Below are positions 1-8,209 of a DNA stretch of 64,000 nt, in pieces. Both the position numbers and the translations under genes were made by a program. The notes beneath the pieces are model-generated. The model was not told the origin of the DNA and did not search any database. It saw only the letters and a program-made list of their open reading frames with translations. The number at the start of each line of letters is the position of its first letter. Position 1 is the stretch's first letter. The stretch covers positions 1,307,501-1,371,500 of the forward strand of contig NZ_JAJVCN010000003.1 of assembly GCF_021390435.2 (NCBI RefSeq), in the 5' to 3' direction. The stretch is from Kibdelosporangium philippinense. GTDB taxonomy: Bacteria > Actinomycetota > Actinomycetes > Mycobacteriales > Pseudonocardiaceae.

Positions 1-953
1 TCGGCGTCCAGCGAGGAAGCGAAGCCGCCTTCGGGCGTACCAAGGTCTCGCAGCAGGAATTCCGCGGTCTCGACGGCCACTCGGCGATACGTCTGACTGT
101 CGGTCAACCGGGAAAGGTGCGTATAAACACCGAGCAGCAAAGCGTTGTCGTACAACATCTTCTCGAAGTGCGGCACCACCCACGCAGCGTCCACACTGTA
201 CCGAGCGAACCCACCGGCGAGCTGGTCGTAGATCCCGCCACCGGCCATCGCGTCCGCCGACGCTTCCACAATGGACAAAGCCTCGACCGAGCCGGTCCGC
301 TCGTGATGCCGGGTCAGGAACTCAAGCACCATGGACGGCGGAAACTTGGGCGCGCCACCGAATCCACCGTTACGCCGATCGAAATCACCAAGCAGCGAAG
401 CAACAGCGCCATCCAGTGCCGCATTGTCCACAGCGGAGGACGGAAGCGGGGCCGAATGCGTGGCAAGGGAAGCGACGAGCTTGCCCGCGGCGCTGCGCAC
501 CTCGTCGGATCGCTCGTCCCACGCCTGTACGATCGCCGCAAGCAACTGCTTGAACGACGGCATTCCGCCTTGGGGGCGAGGAGGATAGTAAGTGCCGCAA
601 TGGAACGGCTCGCCGGACGGGGTCAGGAAACAGGTCATCGGCCAGCCGCCGTGGCCGGTCATCGCCTGGGTGGCGGTCATGTAGACCGCGTCGACGTCCG
701 GCCGCTCCTCACGGTCCACTTTGATGTTCACGAAGTGCCGGTTCATCAACTCGGCGGTGTCGGCGTCCTCGAACGACTCGTGCGCCATCACATGGCACCA
801 GTGACACGCGGCGTAACCGACCGAGAGCAACACCGGCACGTCGCGTTTCGCCGCCTCGGCGAACGCTTCGGGACTCCACGGCCACCAGTCGACCGGGTTG
901 TCGGCGTGCTGCAGCAGGTACGGGCTCGTGGCCTCGGCCAGTCGATTCGCCAT
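1..953 (-). CDS. DUF255 thioredoxin-fold protein (YyaL/SSP411-like), 3' part outside window
   Basis: The reading frame starts at an ATG (951-953) and stays open to the window edge, so about 317 N-terminal residues are present and the C-terminus is missing. The product opens with MANRLAEATSPYLLQHADNP and continues with a thioredoxin-like active-site segment, AACHWCHVMAHESFED, both hallmarks of the N-terminal DUF255 domain. The following region (GGWPMTCFLTPSGEPF, then FGGAPKFPPSMVLEF and PHFEKMLYDNALLL) matches the usual order leading into the six-hairpin glycosidase-like domain of this family (full length usually 600-700 residues). A redox or sugar-related role has been proposed for the family, but no reaction is firmly established. 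It is divergent from hen1 with about 60 bp between starts. Confidence 0.9.
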   Translation of the reverse strand, partial: MANRLAEATSPYLLQHADNPVDWWPWSPEAFAEAAKRDVPVLLSVGYAACHWCHVMAHESFEDADTAELMNRHFVNIKVDREERPDVDAVYMTATQAMTGHGGWPMTCFLTPSGEPFHCGTYYPPRPQGGMPSFKQLLAAIVQAWDERSDEVRSAAGKLVASLATHSAPLPSSAVDNAALDGAVASLLGDFDRRNGGFGGAPKFPPSMVLEFLTRHHERTGSVEALSIVEASADAMAGGGIYDQLAGGFARYSVDAAWVVPHFEKMLYDNALLLGVYTHLSRLTDSQTYRRVAVETAEFLLRDLGTPEGGFASSLDA

Positions 954-1014
954 GCCGTCAGCCTAGTTGCGGAAACAAGGTGAAGCGTGACGACGGATGC
1001 GGGACACTCACGCG

Positions 1015-2412
1015 GTGCTACTGACCTTGACCACGACACATCGTCCCGCGACCGATCTCGGCTTCTTGCTGCACAAGCATCCCGAGAAGGCGCAGTCCTT
1101 CCCGATCGCGGCTGGCATGGCACACGTGTTCTATCCCACGGCGACCGAGGACGAGTGCACGGCCGCGCTGCTGCTCGACATCGATCCGATAGAGCTGGTC
1201 CGCGGCCGGTACGACCGTGCGTTCACGCTGAACCAGTACGTCAACGACCGCCCGTACGCCGCCGGGTCGATGATGGCTGTCGCGCTGAGCGCGGTGTTCA
1301 AGACCGCGATGAACGGGGTCTTGAAATCGCGCCAGGAGCTCGCCGACACCGCCATCCCGCTGTCGATCCACATCCCGGCCGTCCCGTCGCGCGGTGGCCC
1401 TGAGCTGGTCGTCAAGCTGTTCGAACCGCTCGGCTGGCAGGTCGAGGCGAAAACCACCCCGCTGGACCCACAGTTCCCGGAGTGGGGCGACTCGCCGTAC
1501 ATCGACCTGCGGCTGACTGGTACACACCGACTTTCCGAAGCGCTACGGCATTTGTACGTTCTGTTGCCGGTACTGGACAACGCCAAGCACTACTGGGTGA
1601 CCGAGGAAGAGGTCACCAAGCTGCTCAGGGCGGGTGAGGGCTGGCTGGCCGAGCACCCGTCGCGTGAGCTGATCAGTCAGCGATACCTCAAGCACCGCAA
1701 GGCTTACGTCCGGTTCGCGCTGAGCAGGCTCGCGGAAGCGGACGAATCCGACGAGGAGGAGCTGGACAACGCCCTCGAAGCACCGATTGTCGAGGAGGAG
1801 CCCGACCGCCCGGTTCCGCTTGCCTTGCAGCGCAGGGGAAGCGTTGTCGCGGCACTGAAGGCTGCCGGTGCTCAGCGCGTGCTCGATCTCGGTTGCGGTG
1901 GTGGCGCGTTGCTGCGTGACCTCATCAAGGAGCCCACGTTCACCGAGATAGTCGGTGTGGACGTCTCCGCGCGTGCACTGGAGGTCGCCGCCCGGAAGTT
2001 CGAGCGGACGCCTGAGCGCGTGCGCAGTCGTCTGACGCTCAAGCAATCGGCATTGACCTATGTGGACAAGTCGCTCAAAGGGTTTGACGCTGCCGTGTTG
2101 ATGGAGGTGATCGAGCACCTCGACGAGCCCCGGCTGCCCGCGTTGGAACGCAGCGTGTTCGGCGAGGCCCGACCGGCGACGGTCGTGGTCACGACACCGA
2201 ATGTCGAATACAACGTTCGGTTCCCAACGCTGCCCGTAGGCAAAATGCGCCATTCGGACCACCGTTTCGAATGGACTCGAGCCCAGTTCCGCGCGTGGGC
2301 CGACAGTGTGGCCGAGCGCTACGACTACCACGTCCGCTACCTCCCGGTCGGCCAGGACGACCCGGAAGTCGGCCCGCCGACCCAGCTAGCCGTGTTCGAG
2401 GTGACCCGATGA
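1015..2412 (+). CDS. hen1: RNA 3'-terminal ribose 2'-O-methyltransferase Hen1
   Basis: Bacterial Hen1 methylates the 2'-OH of the terminal ribose at an RNA break before sealing, protecting the repaired RNA from being cut again at the same site. The N-terminal half (about residues 1-240, including PATDLGFLLHKHP) is the bacterial-specific domain known to activate the ligase of Pnkp. The C-terminal half is a SAM methyltransferase with LDLGCGGG near residue 290, the EVIEHLDE metal-binding segment near 365 and HSDHRFEWTR near 413, giving the Glu/Glu/His/His metal site of the Hen1 family. I chose GTG 1015 because the product then begins with the family-typical VLLTLTTT; an in-frame ATG lies 18 bp upstream. 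The stop overlaps the pnkp start as ATGA, so the two are translationally coupled. Confidence 0.95.
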   Translation: MLLTLTTTHRPATDLGFLLHKHPEKAQSFPIAAGMAHVFYPTATEDECTAALLLDIDPIELVRGRYDRAFTLNQYVNDRPYAAGSMMAVALSAVFKTAMNGVLKSRQELADTAIPLSIHIPAVPSRGGPELVVKLFEPLGWQVEAKTTPLDPQFPEWGDSPYIDLRLTGTHRLSEALRHLYVLLPVLDNAKHYWVTEEEVTKLLRAGEGWLAEHPSRELISQRYLKHRKAYVRFALSRLAEADESDEEELDNALEAPIVEEEPDRPVPLALQRRGSVVAALKAAGAQRVLDLGCGGGALLRDLIKEPTFTEIVGVDVSARALEVAARKFERTPERVRSRLTLKQSALTYVDKSLKGFDAAVLMEVIEHLDEPRLPALERSVFGEARPATVVVTTPNVEYNVRFPTLPVGKMRHSDHRFEWTRAQFRAWADSVAERYDYHVRYLPVGQDDPEVGPPTQLAVFEVTR

Positions 2413-4949
2413 AACTGTCCATTCCAGACATGGCACTGGTTGTGCTTGTCGGCGCGTCCGGGTCGGGCAAGTCCACGTTCGCGCACAAGCACTTCAAGGC
2501 CACCCAGATCCTGTCGAGCGACTACTTCCGTGGCTTGGTGTCCGACGACGAGAACGACCAGGCCGCAACGGGACCGGCATTCGAGGCGCTGCACTTCGTG
2601 GCAGAGAAGCGAATGACGGCAGGCAAAGTGACCGTCATCGACGCGACGAACGTGCAGCGATCGGCGCGCGGACAACTGGTGGCACTAGCCAAGAAGCACC
2701 ACGTGTTGCCGGTCGCGGTCGTGCTCGATGTGCCCGAAGCGCTGTGTATCGGGCGCAACGCGTCACGCCCGGACCGGGACTTCGGCGACCACGTGATCCG
2801 CAGGCACCGCAACGAGCTGCGAAAGTCGTTGCGAGGACTGGAAAAGGAAGGCTTCAAGCGGGTGTACGTGATGCGTACGCCCGAAGAGGTCGACGCGGCG
2901 GAGATCGAGATCGAGCCGCTGATGAACGACAAGCGGTCGGAGACCGGACCGTTCGATGTGATCGGTGACGTGCACGGCTGCCGCGCGGAACTGGAGGAAC
3001 TGCTCGAAGAGTTGGGGTACGTACTCGCCCGCGATGCCGAAGGCCGCGCGGTCGGCGCCGCGCACCCGGAAGGCCGCCGCGCGGTGTTCGTCGGCGACCT
3101 CGTGGACCGTGGACCGGACACGCCAGGCGTGCTGCGGCTGGCGATGGGCATGGTCGAAGCAGGCAATGCCCTTTGTGTCTGCGGAAACCACGAGCAGAAG
3201 CTGACCAGGGCGTTGCGCGGGCGCAATGTCCGGGTCTCGCACGGCCTCGCGGAGTCACTGGAACAGCTGGGCAACGAGTCGGAAGAATTCCGCAAGCGGG
3301 TCGAATCCTTCTGTGGCGGCCTGATCGCGCACTACGTGCTCGACGAAGGCAAGCTGGTCGTCTCGCATGCCGGTCTGCCAGAGAACTACCACGGCCGCGC
3401 GTCGAGCACTGTCCGAAGCTTCGCACTGTACGGCGACACCACCGGTGAGACCGACGAGTACGGCCTGCCGGTGCGATACCCGTGGGCCCAGGACTACCGC
3501 GGGCGCGCGATGGTCCTGTATGGACACACCCCGACTCCGGTCGCGGAGTGGATCAACGGAACCATGTGTCTGGACACCGGAGTCGTGTTCGGTGGCCGGT
3601 TGACGGCTATGCGTTACCCGGAGCGGGAAATCGTTTCGGTTGACGCGCACAAGGTCTGGTACGAGCCGGTCAAGCCGTTGCTGCCGCCCGAGGAGCTTCC
3701 GCCGCCCGCGGTCGCCCGGCGTGACCCGGACGTGCTCGACCTGGACGACGTGACCGGCCGTCGCATTGTCGAGACGCAGCACCACGGGCGCGTGTCGGTT
3801 CGTGAAGAGCAGGCTGCAGCGGCATTGGAGGTGATGAGCCGGTTCGCGGTCGACCCGCGATGGCTGCTGTACCTGCCGCCGACGATGAGTCCGGTCGCGA
3901 CTTCAGGCTTGCCCGAAGTGCTCGAACACCCGGCCGAGGCGTTCTCCGGCTACCGTGTGGACGGAGTGCAATCCGTTGTGTGCGAGGAAAAGCATATGGG
4001 TTCGCGCGCGGTTGTACTGGTGTATCGCGATTCCGGTGCCGCACGGTTCGGAATCGATGGCGGTGGCGCGGTTTACACGCGTACCGGCCGGTCTTTCTTC
4101 GAGCCGGAGTTGACCGAGCAGTTGCTTGCGCGCGTTCGTGCGGCGTGTGCGGGACTGTGGGAGGAGCTGACCACCGACTGGCTGCTGTTCGACGCGGAGC
4201 TGATGCCGTGGAGTGCCAAGGCAGGCGGGCTGATCACGCAGCAGTACGCACCCGTCGGCGCGGTTTCTTCGACAGCTCTCGCAGCCTCCCTTGACGCTCT
4301 GACGACAGCCTCGGATCGCGGGGTCGATGTGGGAACGCTGCTGGCGTCGACCAGTTCGAGGCTGGCGAACGCGCAGGGCTACCGCGAGGCGTACCGGCGG
4401 TACTGCTGGCCGGTCGACGGCCTGGATGGTGTTCGACTGGCGCCGTTCCAGCTGCTCGCCGCCGAGGGACGGTCGTTCGCTTCCCAGCCGCATTCGTGGC
4501 ACCTGGAGATCGCCGACCGGCTCGTGGCCGCCGATCCTTCGCTGTTCGCGACGACCAAGCGCTTGTTCGTGGACACGACCTCGGAGGAGTCCGTGGCCGA
4601 AGGGATCGCCTGGTGGGAGGAGATGACCGGCGCCGGTGGCGAAGGCATGGTCGTCAAACCTGCCGCGAACCTGACCCACGGACAGAAGGGCCTGGTCCAG
4701 CCGGGGATGAAGGTGCGCGGGCGTGAGTACCTGCGGATCATCTACGGCCCGGACTACACCGAGCCGCAGCACCTCAAGCGGCTCAAGCAGCGCCACCTCG
4801 GCCGCAAACGCTCCCTCGCCGGACGCGAATACGCCCTGGGCCTTGAGGCCCTGGACCGGGTCGCGCGCGGCGAACCGTTGTGGCGCGTACACGAGTGCGT
4901 CTTCGCGGTGCTCGCATTGGAGTCCGAGCCGGTGGACCCCAGGTTGTGA
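2409..4949 (+). CDS. pnkp: Polynucleotide kinase-phosphatase/ligase Pnkp (RNA repair)
   Basis: A 846-residue three-domain RNA end-healing and sealing enzyme. The N-terminal kinase has the P-loop GASGSGKST at residues 15-23. The central metallophosphoesterase has DVIGDVHGC from 183, GDLVDRGPD from 229, CGNHE and YGHTPTP, and would act as the 2',3'-phosphatase. The C-terminal nucleotidyltransferase carries EEKHMGSR with the presumed adenylated Lys528, then EGMVVKP and PGMKVRGREYLRIIYGPDY. In characterised bacterial systems this ligase domain is adenylated but does not seal unless Hen1 is bound, matching its overlap with hen1. The frame is open upstream, but the ATG overlapping the hen1 stop gives a product starting just before the P-loop. 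No separate Rnl-type ligase gene is adjacent, so this is the two-gene version of the system. Confidence 0.95.
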   Translation: MKLSIPDMALVVLVGASGSGKSTFAHKHFKATQILSSDYFRGLVSDDENDQAATGPAFEALHFVAEKRMTAGKVTVIDATNVQRSARGQLVALAKKHHVLPVAVVLDVPEALCIGRNASRPDRDFGDHVIRRHRNELRKSLRGLEKEGFKRVYVMRTPEEVDAAEIEIEPLMNDKRSETGPFDVIGDVHGCRAELEELLEELGYVLARDAEGRAVGAAHPEGRRAVFVGDLVDRGPDTPGVLRLAMGMVEAGNALCVCGNHEQKLTRALRGRNVRVSHGLAESLEQLGNESEEFRKRVESFCGGLIAHYVLDEGKLVVSHAGLPENYHGRASSTVRSFALYGDTTGETDEYGLPVRYPWAQDYRGRAMVLYGHTPTPVAEWINGTMCLDTGVVFGGRLTAMRYPEREIVSVDAHKVWYEPVKPLLPPEELPPPAVARRDPDVLDLDDVTGRRIVETQHHGRVSVREEQAAAALEVMSRFAVDPRWLLYLPPTMSPVATSGLPEVLEHPAEAFSGYRVDGVQSVVCEEKHMGSRAVVLVYRDSGAARFGIDGGGAVYTRTGRSFFEPELTEQLLARVRAACAGLWEELTTDWLLFDAELMPWSAKAGGLITQQYAPVGAVSSTALAASLDALTTASDRGVDVGTLLASTSSRLANAQGYREAYRRYCWPVDGLDGVRLAPFQLLAAEGRSFASQPHSWHLEIADRLVAADPSLFATTKRLFVDTTSEESVAEGIAWWEEMTGAGGEGMVVKPAANLTHGQKGLVQPGMKVRGREYLRIIYGPDYTEPQHLKRLKQRHLGRKRSLAGREYALGLEALDRVARGEPLWRVHECVFAVLALESEPVDPRL

Positions 4950-4954
4950 GCCTG

Positions 4955-4998
4955 TCGTGAGTGGTTATCCGGGTTAGAACCCGGATAACCACTCACGA
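4955..4998. repeat. 44-bp dispersed palindrome, copy P1
   Basis: A perfect inverted repeat with 21-bp arms and an AG loop. Conserved outer arm TCGTGAGTGGTTA, variable inner stem TCCGG/CCGGA, centre GTTAGAAC. It lies between convergent pnkp and the 80-residue protein gene, whose TGA stop (4993-4995) is inside the right arm. It can fold as a stem-loop in either transcript, so a bidirectional terminator role is plausible. See P2-P5 for other copies. Confidence 0.9.
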
Positions 4999-5235
4999 GG
5001 TCTGACCTGCGCCGTTCTTGGGTTCCTCGGCTTCGTGCTTGCCAGCGGGCGGGTCGAAGCTTGCCGGGACGCGCTTGAGGTGCTTGGTCATCGAGCGGGC
5101 CAGGAACACCACCGCGACCAGGAACACCAGCAGGACCAGCAGCCCGACCGGGGAGGACTTGCCGAAGTCCTCCCCCCGGCCGCCGGGGTCGTCTGGCATG
5201 GGCGGCGGCTGCGCCACCATTGCCGTGAAGGTCAT
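4993..5235 (-). CDS. Small single-pass membrane protein downstream of mca
   Basis: An 80-residue product with a short Pro-rich N-terminus (AQPPPMPDDPGG), one strong transmembrane segment (about residues 29-46, VGLLVLLVFLVAVVFLA) and a basic then acidic tail (KHLKRVPASFDPPAG...). Its ATG overlaps the mca stop as ATGA, so it is probably translated from the mca message. The stop codon is inside palindrome P1. Similar small proteins are common next to mca in actinomycetes, but I know of no assigned function. It could anchor or assist a membrane-associated detoxification step; this is inference from position only. Confidence 0.8.
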   Translation of the reverse strand: MTFTAMVAQPPPMPDDPGGRGEDFGKSSPVGLLVLLVFLVAVVFLARSMTKHLKRVPASFDPPAGKHEAEEPKNGAGQTS

Positions 5236-6113
5236 GCGGTCACCTTCTCGTTGATGCCGGCGAACAGGTCGTCCTCCGGCAAAGTCGTGTCAACCAGCGA
5301 GCGGGCCAGTTCGTACTCCTCGAACGGCCACGTCTCCTGCTGAATCTCCAATGGTACGAAGAACCAGCGGCTGTTGGGGTCGATCTGGGTCGCGTGCGCC
5401 CGCAACGCATCGTCCCTGATCGGGAAGAACTCCCCGCACTCGACCCTGCTGGTGATCCGGTCGGCGTTGTCCGGCTTGTCCGGATCCCACTTCGCCAGCC
5501 ACTCGGTGTACGGCGACTCAAGGCCACGGGCCAACATCGCCTCGTGGATCGCCTGCATACGCTTACGCGAGAAGCCGTGCGAGTAGTACAGCTTCAACGG
5601 CGCCCACGGCTCGCCCGACGACGGGAACCGGTCCGGGTCGCCCGCGGCTTCGAAGGCCGCGACGGAGACCTCGTGGCACTTGATGTGGTCGGGGTGCGGG
5701 TAGCCGCCGTTCTCGTCGTAGGTGACGATCACGTGCGGCCGGAACTCGCGGACCACCTCGACCAGCTTCTCGGTCGCCTCTTCAAGCGGGACGAGCGCGA
5801 AGCATCCGTCCGGCAGAGGCGGCAACGGGTCGCCTTCCGGCAGACCTGAGTCGATGTAACCGAGCCAGCGGTGCTGCACGCCCAGGATGCGCGCGGCCTC
5901 AGCCATCTCCGCTCGTCTGAGCTCGGTCATGTTCTCCAGCACTTCGGGCCGGTCCATGGCCGGGTTGAGGATGCTGCCGCGCTCTCCGCCCGTCAGCGTG
6001 ACGACCATGACCTCGTGCCGTTCAGCCACGTACTTGGCCATGGTCGCGGCACCCTTGCTCGATTCGTCGTCCGGGTGTGCGTGTACCGCCATCAAACGCA
6101 GCTTCTCCGCCAT
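5232..6113 (-). CDS. mca: Mycothiol S-conjugate amidase
   Basis: Mca hydrolyses mycothiol S-conjugates to a mercapturic acid and GlcN-inositol, part of electrophile and antibiotic detoxification in actinomycetes. The 293-residue product shows the zinc-binding AHPDDE motif near residue 12 (MAVHAHPDDESSKGA) and the second metal ligand in TYDENGGYPHPDH near 150, both typical of the LmbE/PIG-L fold. Length and the C-terminal ETWPFEEYELARS segment fit Mca rather than its paralogue MshB. It is divergent from the DUF4307 gene and followed, with a 4-bp overlap, by the small membrane protein. Its presence shows that the organism makes mycothiol. Confidence 0.95.
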   Translation of the reverse strand: MAEKLRLMAVHAHPDDESSKGAATMAKYVAERHEVMVVTLTGGERGSILNPAMDRPEVLENMTELRRAEMAEAARILGVQHRWLGYIDSGLPEGDPLPPLPDGCFALVPLEEATEKLVEVVREFRPHVIVTYDENGGYPHPDHIKCHEVSVAAFEAAGDPDRFPSSGEPWAPLKLYYSHGFSRKRMQAIHEAMLARGLESPYTEWLAKWDPDKPDNADRITSRVECGEFFPIRDDALRAHATQIDPNSRWFFVPLEIQQETWPFEEYELARSLVDTTLPEDDLFAGINEKVTA

Positions 6114-6227
6114 GGTTCCTCTCTCGTGTACCCCGCGCGCGGCTTCCCCAGGCCCCCACGGATACTCGACAAGTTCGCGCCCTACATTGTTCCCGTGGGA
6201 ATACAGCGTTGATCGGGAGACCCTGAA

Positions 6228-6662
6228 TTGGAGAGCCGCGTCACCCTTCCTGAGGGCCGTTACGGCTCCTCACGCACCCGGCAGCTTGGCCGAGGGCGGA
6301 AATGGGTATTGACCGGCGTGGGTCTGTTACTCGCTGTAGCCATCGCTTTCGTCGCGTACCGCAATCTCGGTTCAGCCCCGATCGAAGCAGAGAGCACGGC
6401 CTTCAGCCCGGTTGGCGCTGACGCGGTACGGATCACGTTCAACGTAACGAGAGACGAGCCCTCCAGAGCGGCCGTGTGCGTGGTGCGCGCGAGGGTGCTC
6501 GACGGGTCGGAGGGCGGACGCAAGGAAGTGCTTGTCCCACCAGGTGAGAGCACGATTTCCACCGTGATCAAGAGTTCAGCCGATCCGGTGACCGCGGACG
6601 TTTTCGGCTGCTCGTACCAGGTGCCGCCATATCTGTCCACGGAGGCGCGGCCAACGGAGTGA
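6228..6662 (+). CDS. DUF4307 membrane-anchored protein
   Basis: A 144-residue product: basic N-terminus, one transmembrane segment (about residues 26-46, WVLTGVGLLLAVAIAFVAYR) and an exported domain ending GCSYQVPPYLSTEARPTE. Gene order (divergent to mca, upstream of greA) and sequence match the actinobacterial DUF4307 family, of unknown function. The annotated start is TTG at 6228; no in-frame ATG lies before the membrane segment, so TTG is accepted with moderate certainty. The exported part has two Cys (AAVCVVRAR and FGCSYQ) that could form a disulfide. Confidence 0.85.
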   Translation: MESRVTLPEGRYGSSRTRQLGRGRKWVLTGVGLLLAVAIAFVAYRNLGSAPIEAESTAFSPVGADAVRITFNVTRDEPSRAAVCVVRARVLDGSEGGRKEVLVPPGESTISTVIKSSADPVTADVFGCSYQVPPYLSTEARPTE

Positions 6663-6738
6663 AACCTAAGCCGTAAGGCGACAAATCGAACATTTCGGAA
6701 ACGTGATCACTACTGATCGTGTTATCCTCTTATACCGG

Positions 6739-6810
6739 CACGGCCCCTGGCGGGCCGTGTTTTGACGTTCCGGCCCTAAGGGGCTGGAACCACCGACCCG
6801 CATCCGCGGG
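6739..6810 (+). promoter_or_regulatory. Hairpin-rich greA leader, possible attenuator
   Basis: Three consecutive stem-loops precede greA. The first is CACGGCCC/GGGCCGTG (6739-6746 with 6752-6759) followed directly by TTTT, an intrinsic-terminator layout. The second is a 10-bp stem (6767-6776 with 6781-6790) and the third pairs CCCGC with GCGGG (6797-6810). The first could simply end the DUF4307 transcript, or, if the greA promoter lies upstream, attenuate greA. Confidence 0.5.
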
Positions 6811-6840
6811 CACCGGGAGCAAGACGAGGAGTTGGTGACC

Positions 6841-7329
6841 GTGAGCGATAGCAAGGTGACCTGGCTGACACAGGATGCCTACAACCGCCTCAAGCAGGAG
6901 CTTGACGAGGCGATCGAAAACCGCCCGGTCATCGCCGCGAAGATCAACGCCAGCCGCGAAGAGGGCGACCTCAAAGAAAACGGCGGTTACCACGCGGCAC
7001 GCGAGGAGCAAGGACAAGCCGAGGCCCGGATCCGGCACCTCCAAGAACTGCTGCGCAACGCCAAAGTGGGTGAGGCACCCGCGAACGACGGCCTGGCCGA
7101 GCCCGGCAAAGTGCTCACGATCCGTTACGACGGCGACGACGACGAAGAGCAGTTCCTGCTGGCCACCCGAGAAGAAGGAGCCGAAGGCGACCTGGACGTG
7201 TTCTCCCCAGAGTCCCCCCTAGGCCGAGCCCTCCTCGGAGCCAAAGAAGGCGAAACCCGAGAATACGAACTGCCAAACGGCTCATCGCAAAAAGTAACCC
7301 TGATCAAAGCAATCCCCTACAGCGCCTAA
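6841..7329 (+). CDS. greA: Transcription elongation factor GreA
   Basis: GreA enters the secondary channel of RNA polymerase and stimulates transcript cleavage in backtracked complexes. The product has the N-terminal antiparallel coiled coil with the acidic tip region SREEGDLKENGGYHAAREEQ (residues about 37-56), where the Asp/Glu pair positions catalytic Mg2+, and a C-terminal FKBP-like domain with SPLGRALLGAKEGE. I placed the start at GTG 6841: GAGGAG (6826-6831) is then 9 nt upstream and the protein begins VSDSKVTWLTQ like other actinobacterial GreA. TTG 6832 and GTG 6835 are in frame but too close to that Shine-Dalgarno. The gene is convergent with lrp, with repeat locus A between. Confidence 0.95.
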   Translation: MSDSKVTWLTQDAYNRLKQELDEAIENRPVIAAKINASREEGDLKENGGYHAAREEQGQAEARIRHLQELLRNAKVGEAPANDGLAEPGKVLTIRYDGDDDEEQFLLATREEGAEGDLDVFSPESPLGRALLGAKEGETREYELPNGSSQKVTLIKAIPYSA

Positions 7330-7367
7330 AACCCCAAGTAGACACGCGTGTGCACGGGCGACCTCAC

Positions 7368-7714
7368 GTGTCCACCGGTTCCCGCTCGCGTGTCCACCGG
7401 CTCCCGCTCGCGTGTCCACCGGCTCCGTCATGGTGAGTTGAACCCGCGAGCGGCGCACGGCGAGTACCCCAGCCGCGCTGGAAGCGAGTCGAGCAGTTTG
7501 ACTCACCGTGACGGAACGGTGGACACGCGCAAGGGCGGTGCAATGCAAGATGCCCTGAGGTACGAGCCCCGAAGCGCAAAGAACACCGCTGCAACAGGAC
7601 ACGCCCGCAAGCAACGTGCAACACGGTGTGCCGCAAAGGTGGACACGGCCTTCAGCAAAGGTGGACACGGTGTTCTGGAACGGTGGACACGGTCGCAAGG
7701 AACGGTGGACACGG
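7368..7714. repeat. Inverted-repeat element locus A (core 7412-7526) with 22-bp-period arrays
   Basis: The core is 115 bp bounded by inverted repeats that begin GTGTCCACCGG and end CGGTGGACAC; the arms pair over about 25 bp. The interior contains a CGAGTCGAGCAGTTTGA block and a CGCGAGCGGCGCAC block that recur in every copy. On the left the end motif GTGTCCACCGG recurs at 7368, 7390 and 7412, exactly 22 bp apart. On the right GGTGGACACGG recurs at 7638, 7660, 7682 and 7704, again at 22 bp. Locus B is a nearly identical copy in opposite orientation. It sits between convergent greA and lrp and explains the whole 397-bp gap; no credible protein gene is present. Confidence 0.9.
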
Positions 7715-7726
7715 CGGGTTGTGGGG

Positions 7727-8209
7727 CTACGGACCTGCTTTGGCCACTCGTTCGAGCAGGGGGCGGGAACGCAGCGGAATAGGCGTCGACAGGGCGATCG
7801 AGGTTGACATCCGCTGCACGCCTTTCACGTTCACCACCTCGTCGATCACGCGCTGGAGGTCCTCGTTCGACTGGGCGACCATCCTGACCAGCAGATCCCC
7901 TTGCCCGGTGGTCGCGTGCACCTCGCACACCTCGTCGATCGAAGCCAGCCCCTCGGTCACCGGCCCGCGATAACCCTGGGCGATCTCAACCACAGCGAAC
8001 GCGGTCAGCCCGTACCCCATCGCCTCGAGGCTCAGCTCAGGCGGGAATCCCGCCAAGACACCAGTCCTGACCAGCCGATCCAGCCGAGCCTGAACGGTCC
8101 CGCGGGCCACACCGAGCCGACGGGAACACTCCAGGACGCCCAGCCGCGGCTCGTCGGTGAGCAAGAGCAGCAGCCGGGCGTCCAGGGAGTCGATCGGATT
8201 TACGTCCAC
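7727..8209 (-). CDS. Lrp/AsnC family regulator (HpdR-like)
   Basis: A 160-residue one-component regulator. An N-terminal winged HTH (LDARLLLLLTDEPRLGVLECSRRLGVARGTVQARLDRL in two overlapping helices, residues 8-45) is followed by a C-terminal RAM/ligand domain (VCEVHATTGQGDLLVRMVA). Start is GTG 8209, overlapping the MFS gene by 10 bp. Lrp-type regulators next to 4-hydroxyphenylpyruvate dioxygenase genes (HpdR in Streptomyces coelicolor) control tyrosine degradation; hppD is only 3 kb away, so this is the most likely target. The transporter and marR between them are the last step of separation, so specific control of hppD remains inference. Confidence 0.88.
   Translation of the reverse strand: MDVNPIDSLDARLLLLLTDEPRLGVLECSRRLGVARGTVQARLDRLVRTGVLAGFPPELSLEAMGYGLTAFAVVEIAQGYRGPVTEGLASIDEVCEVHATTGQGDLLVRMVAQSNEDLQRVIDEVVNVKGVQRMSTSIALSTPIPLRSRPLLERVAKAGP

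Noticed and set aside
2271..2408. N-terminal extension of Pnkp by 46 residues
   Set aside because: Low-complexity Pro/Arg sequence overlapping hen1 codons; ATG 2409 with the ATGA overlap gives the normal N-terminus.
7638..7714. CRISPR-like array (regular repeats with spacers) at loci A and B
   Set aside because: The repeat box is only 11 bp with 11-bp spacers, spacers recur between loci, and there are no cas genes. The arrays belong to the inverted-repeat element.
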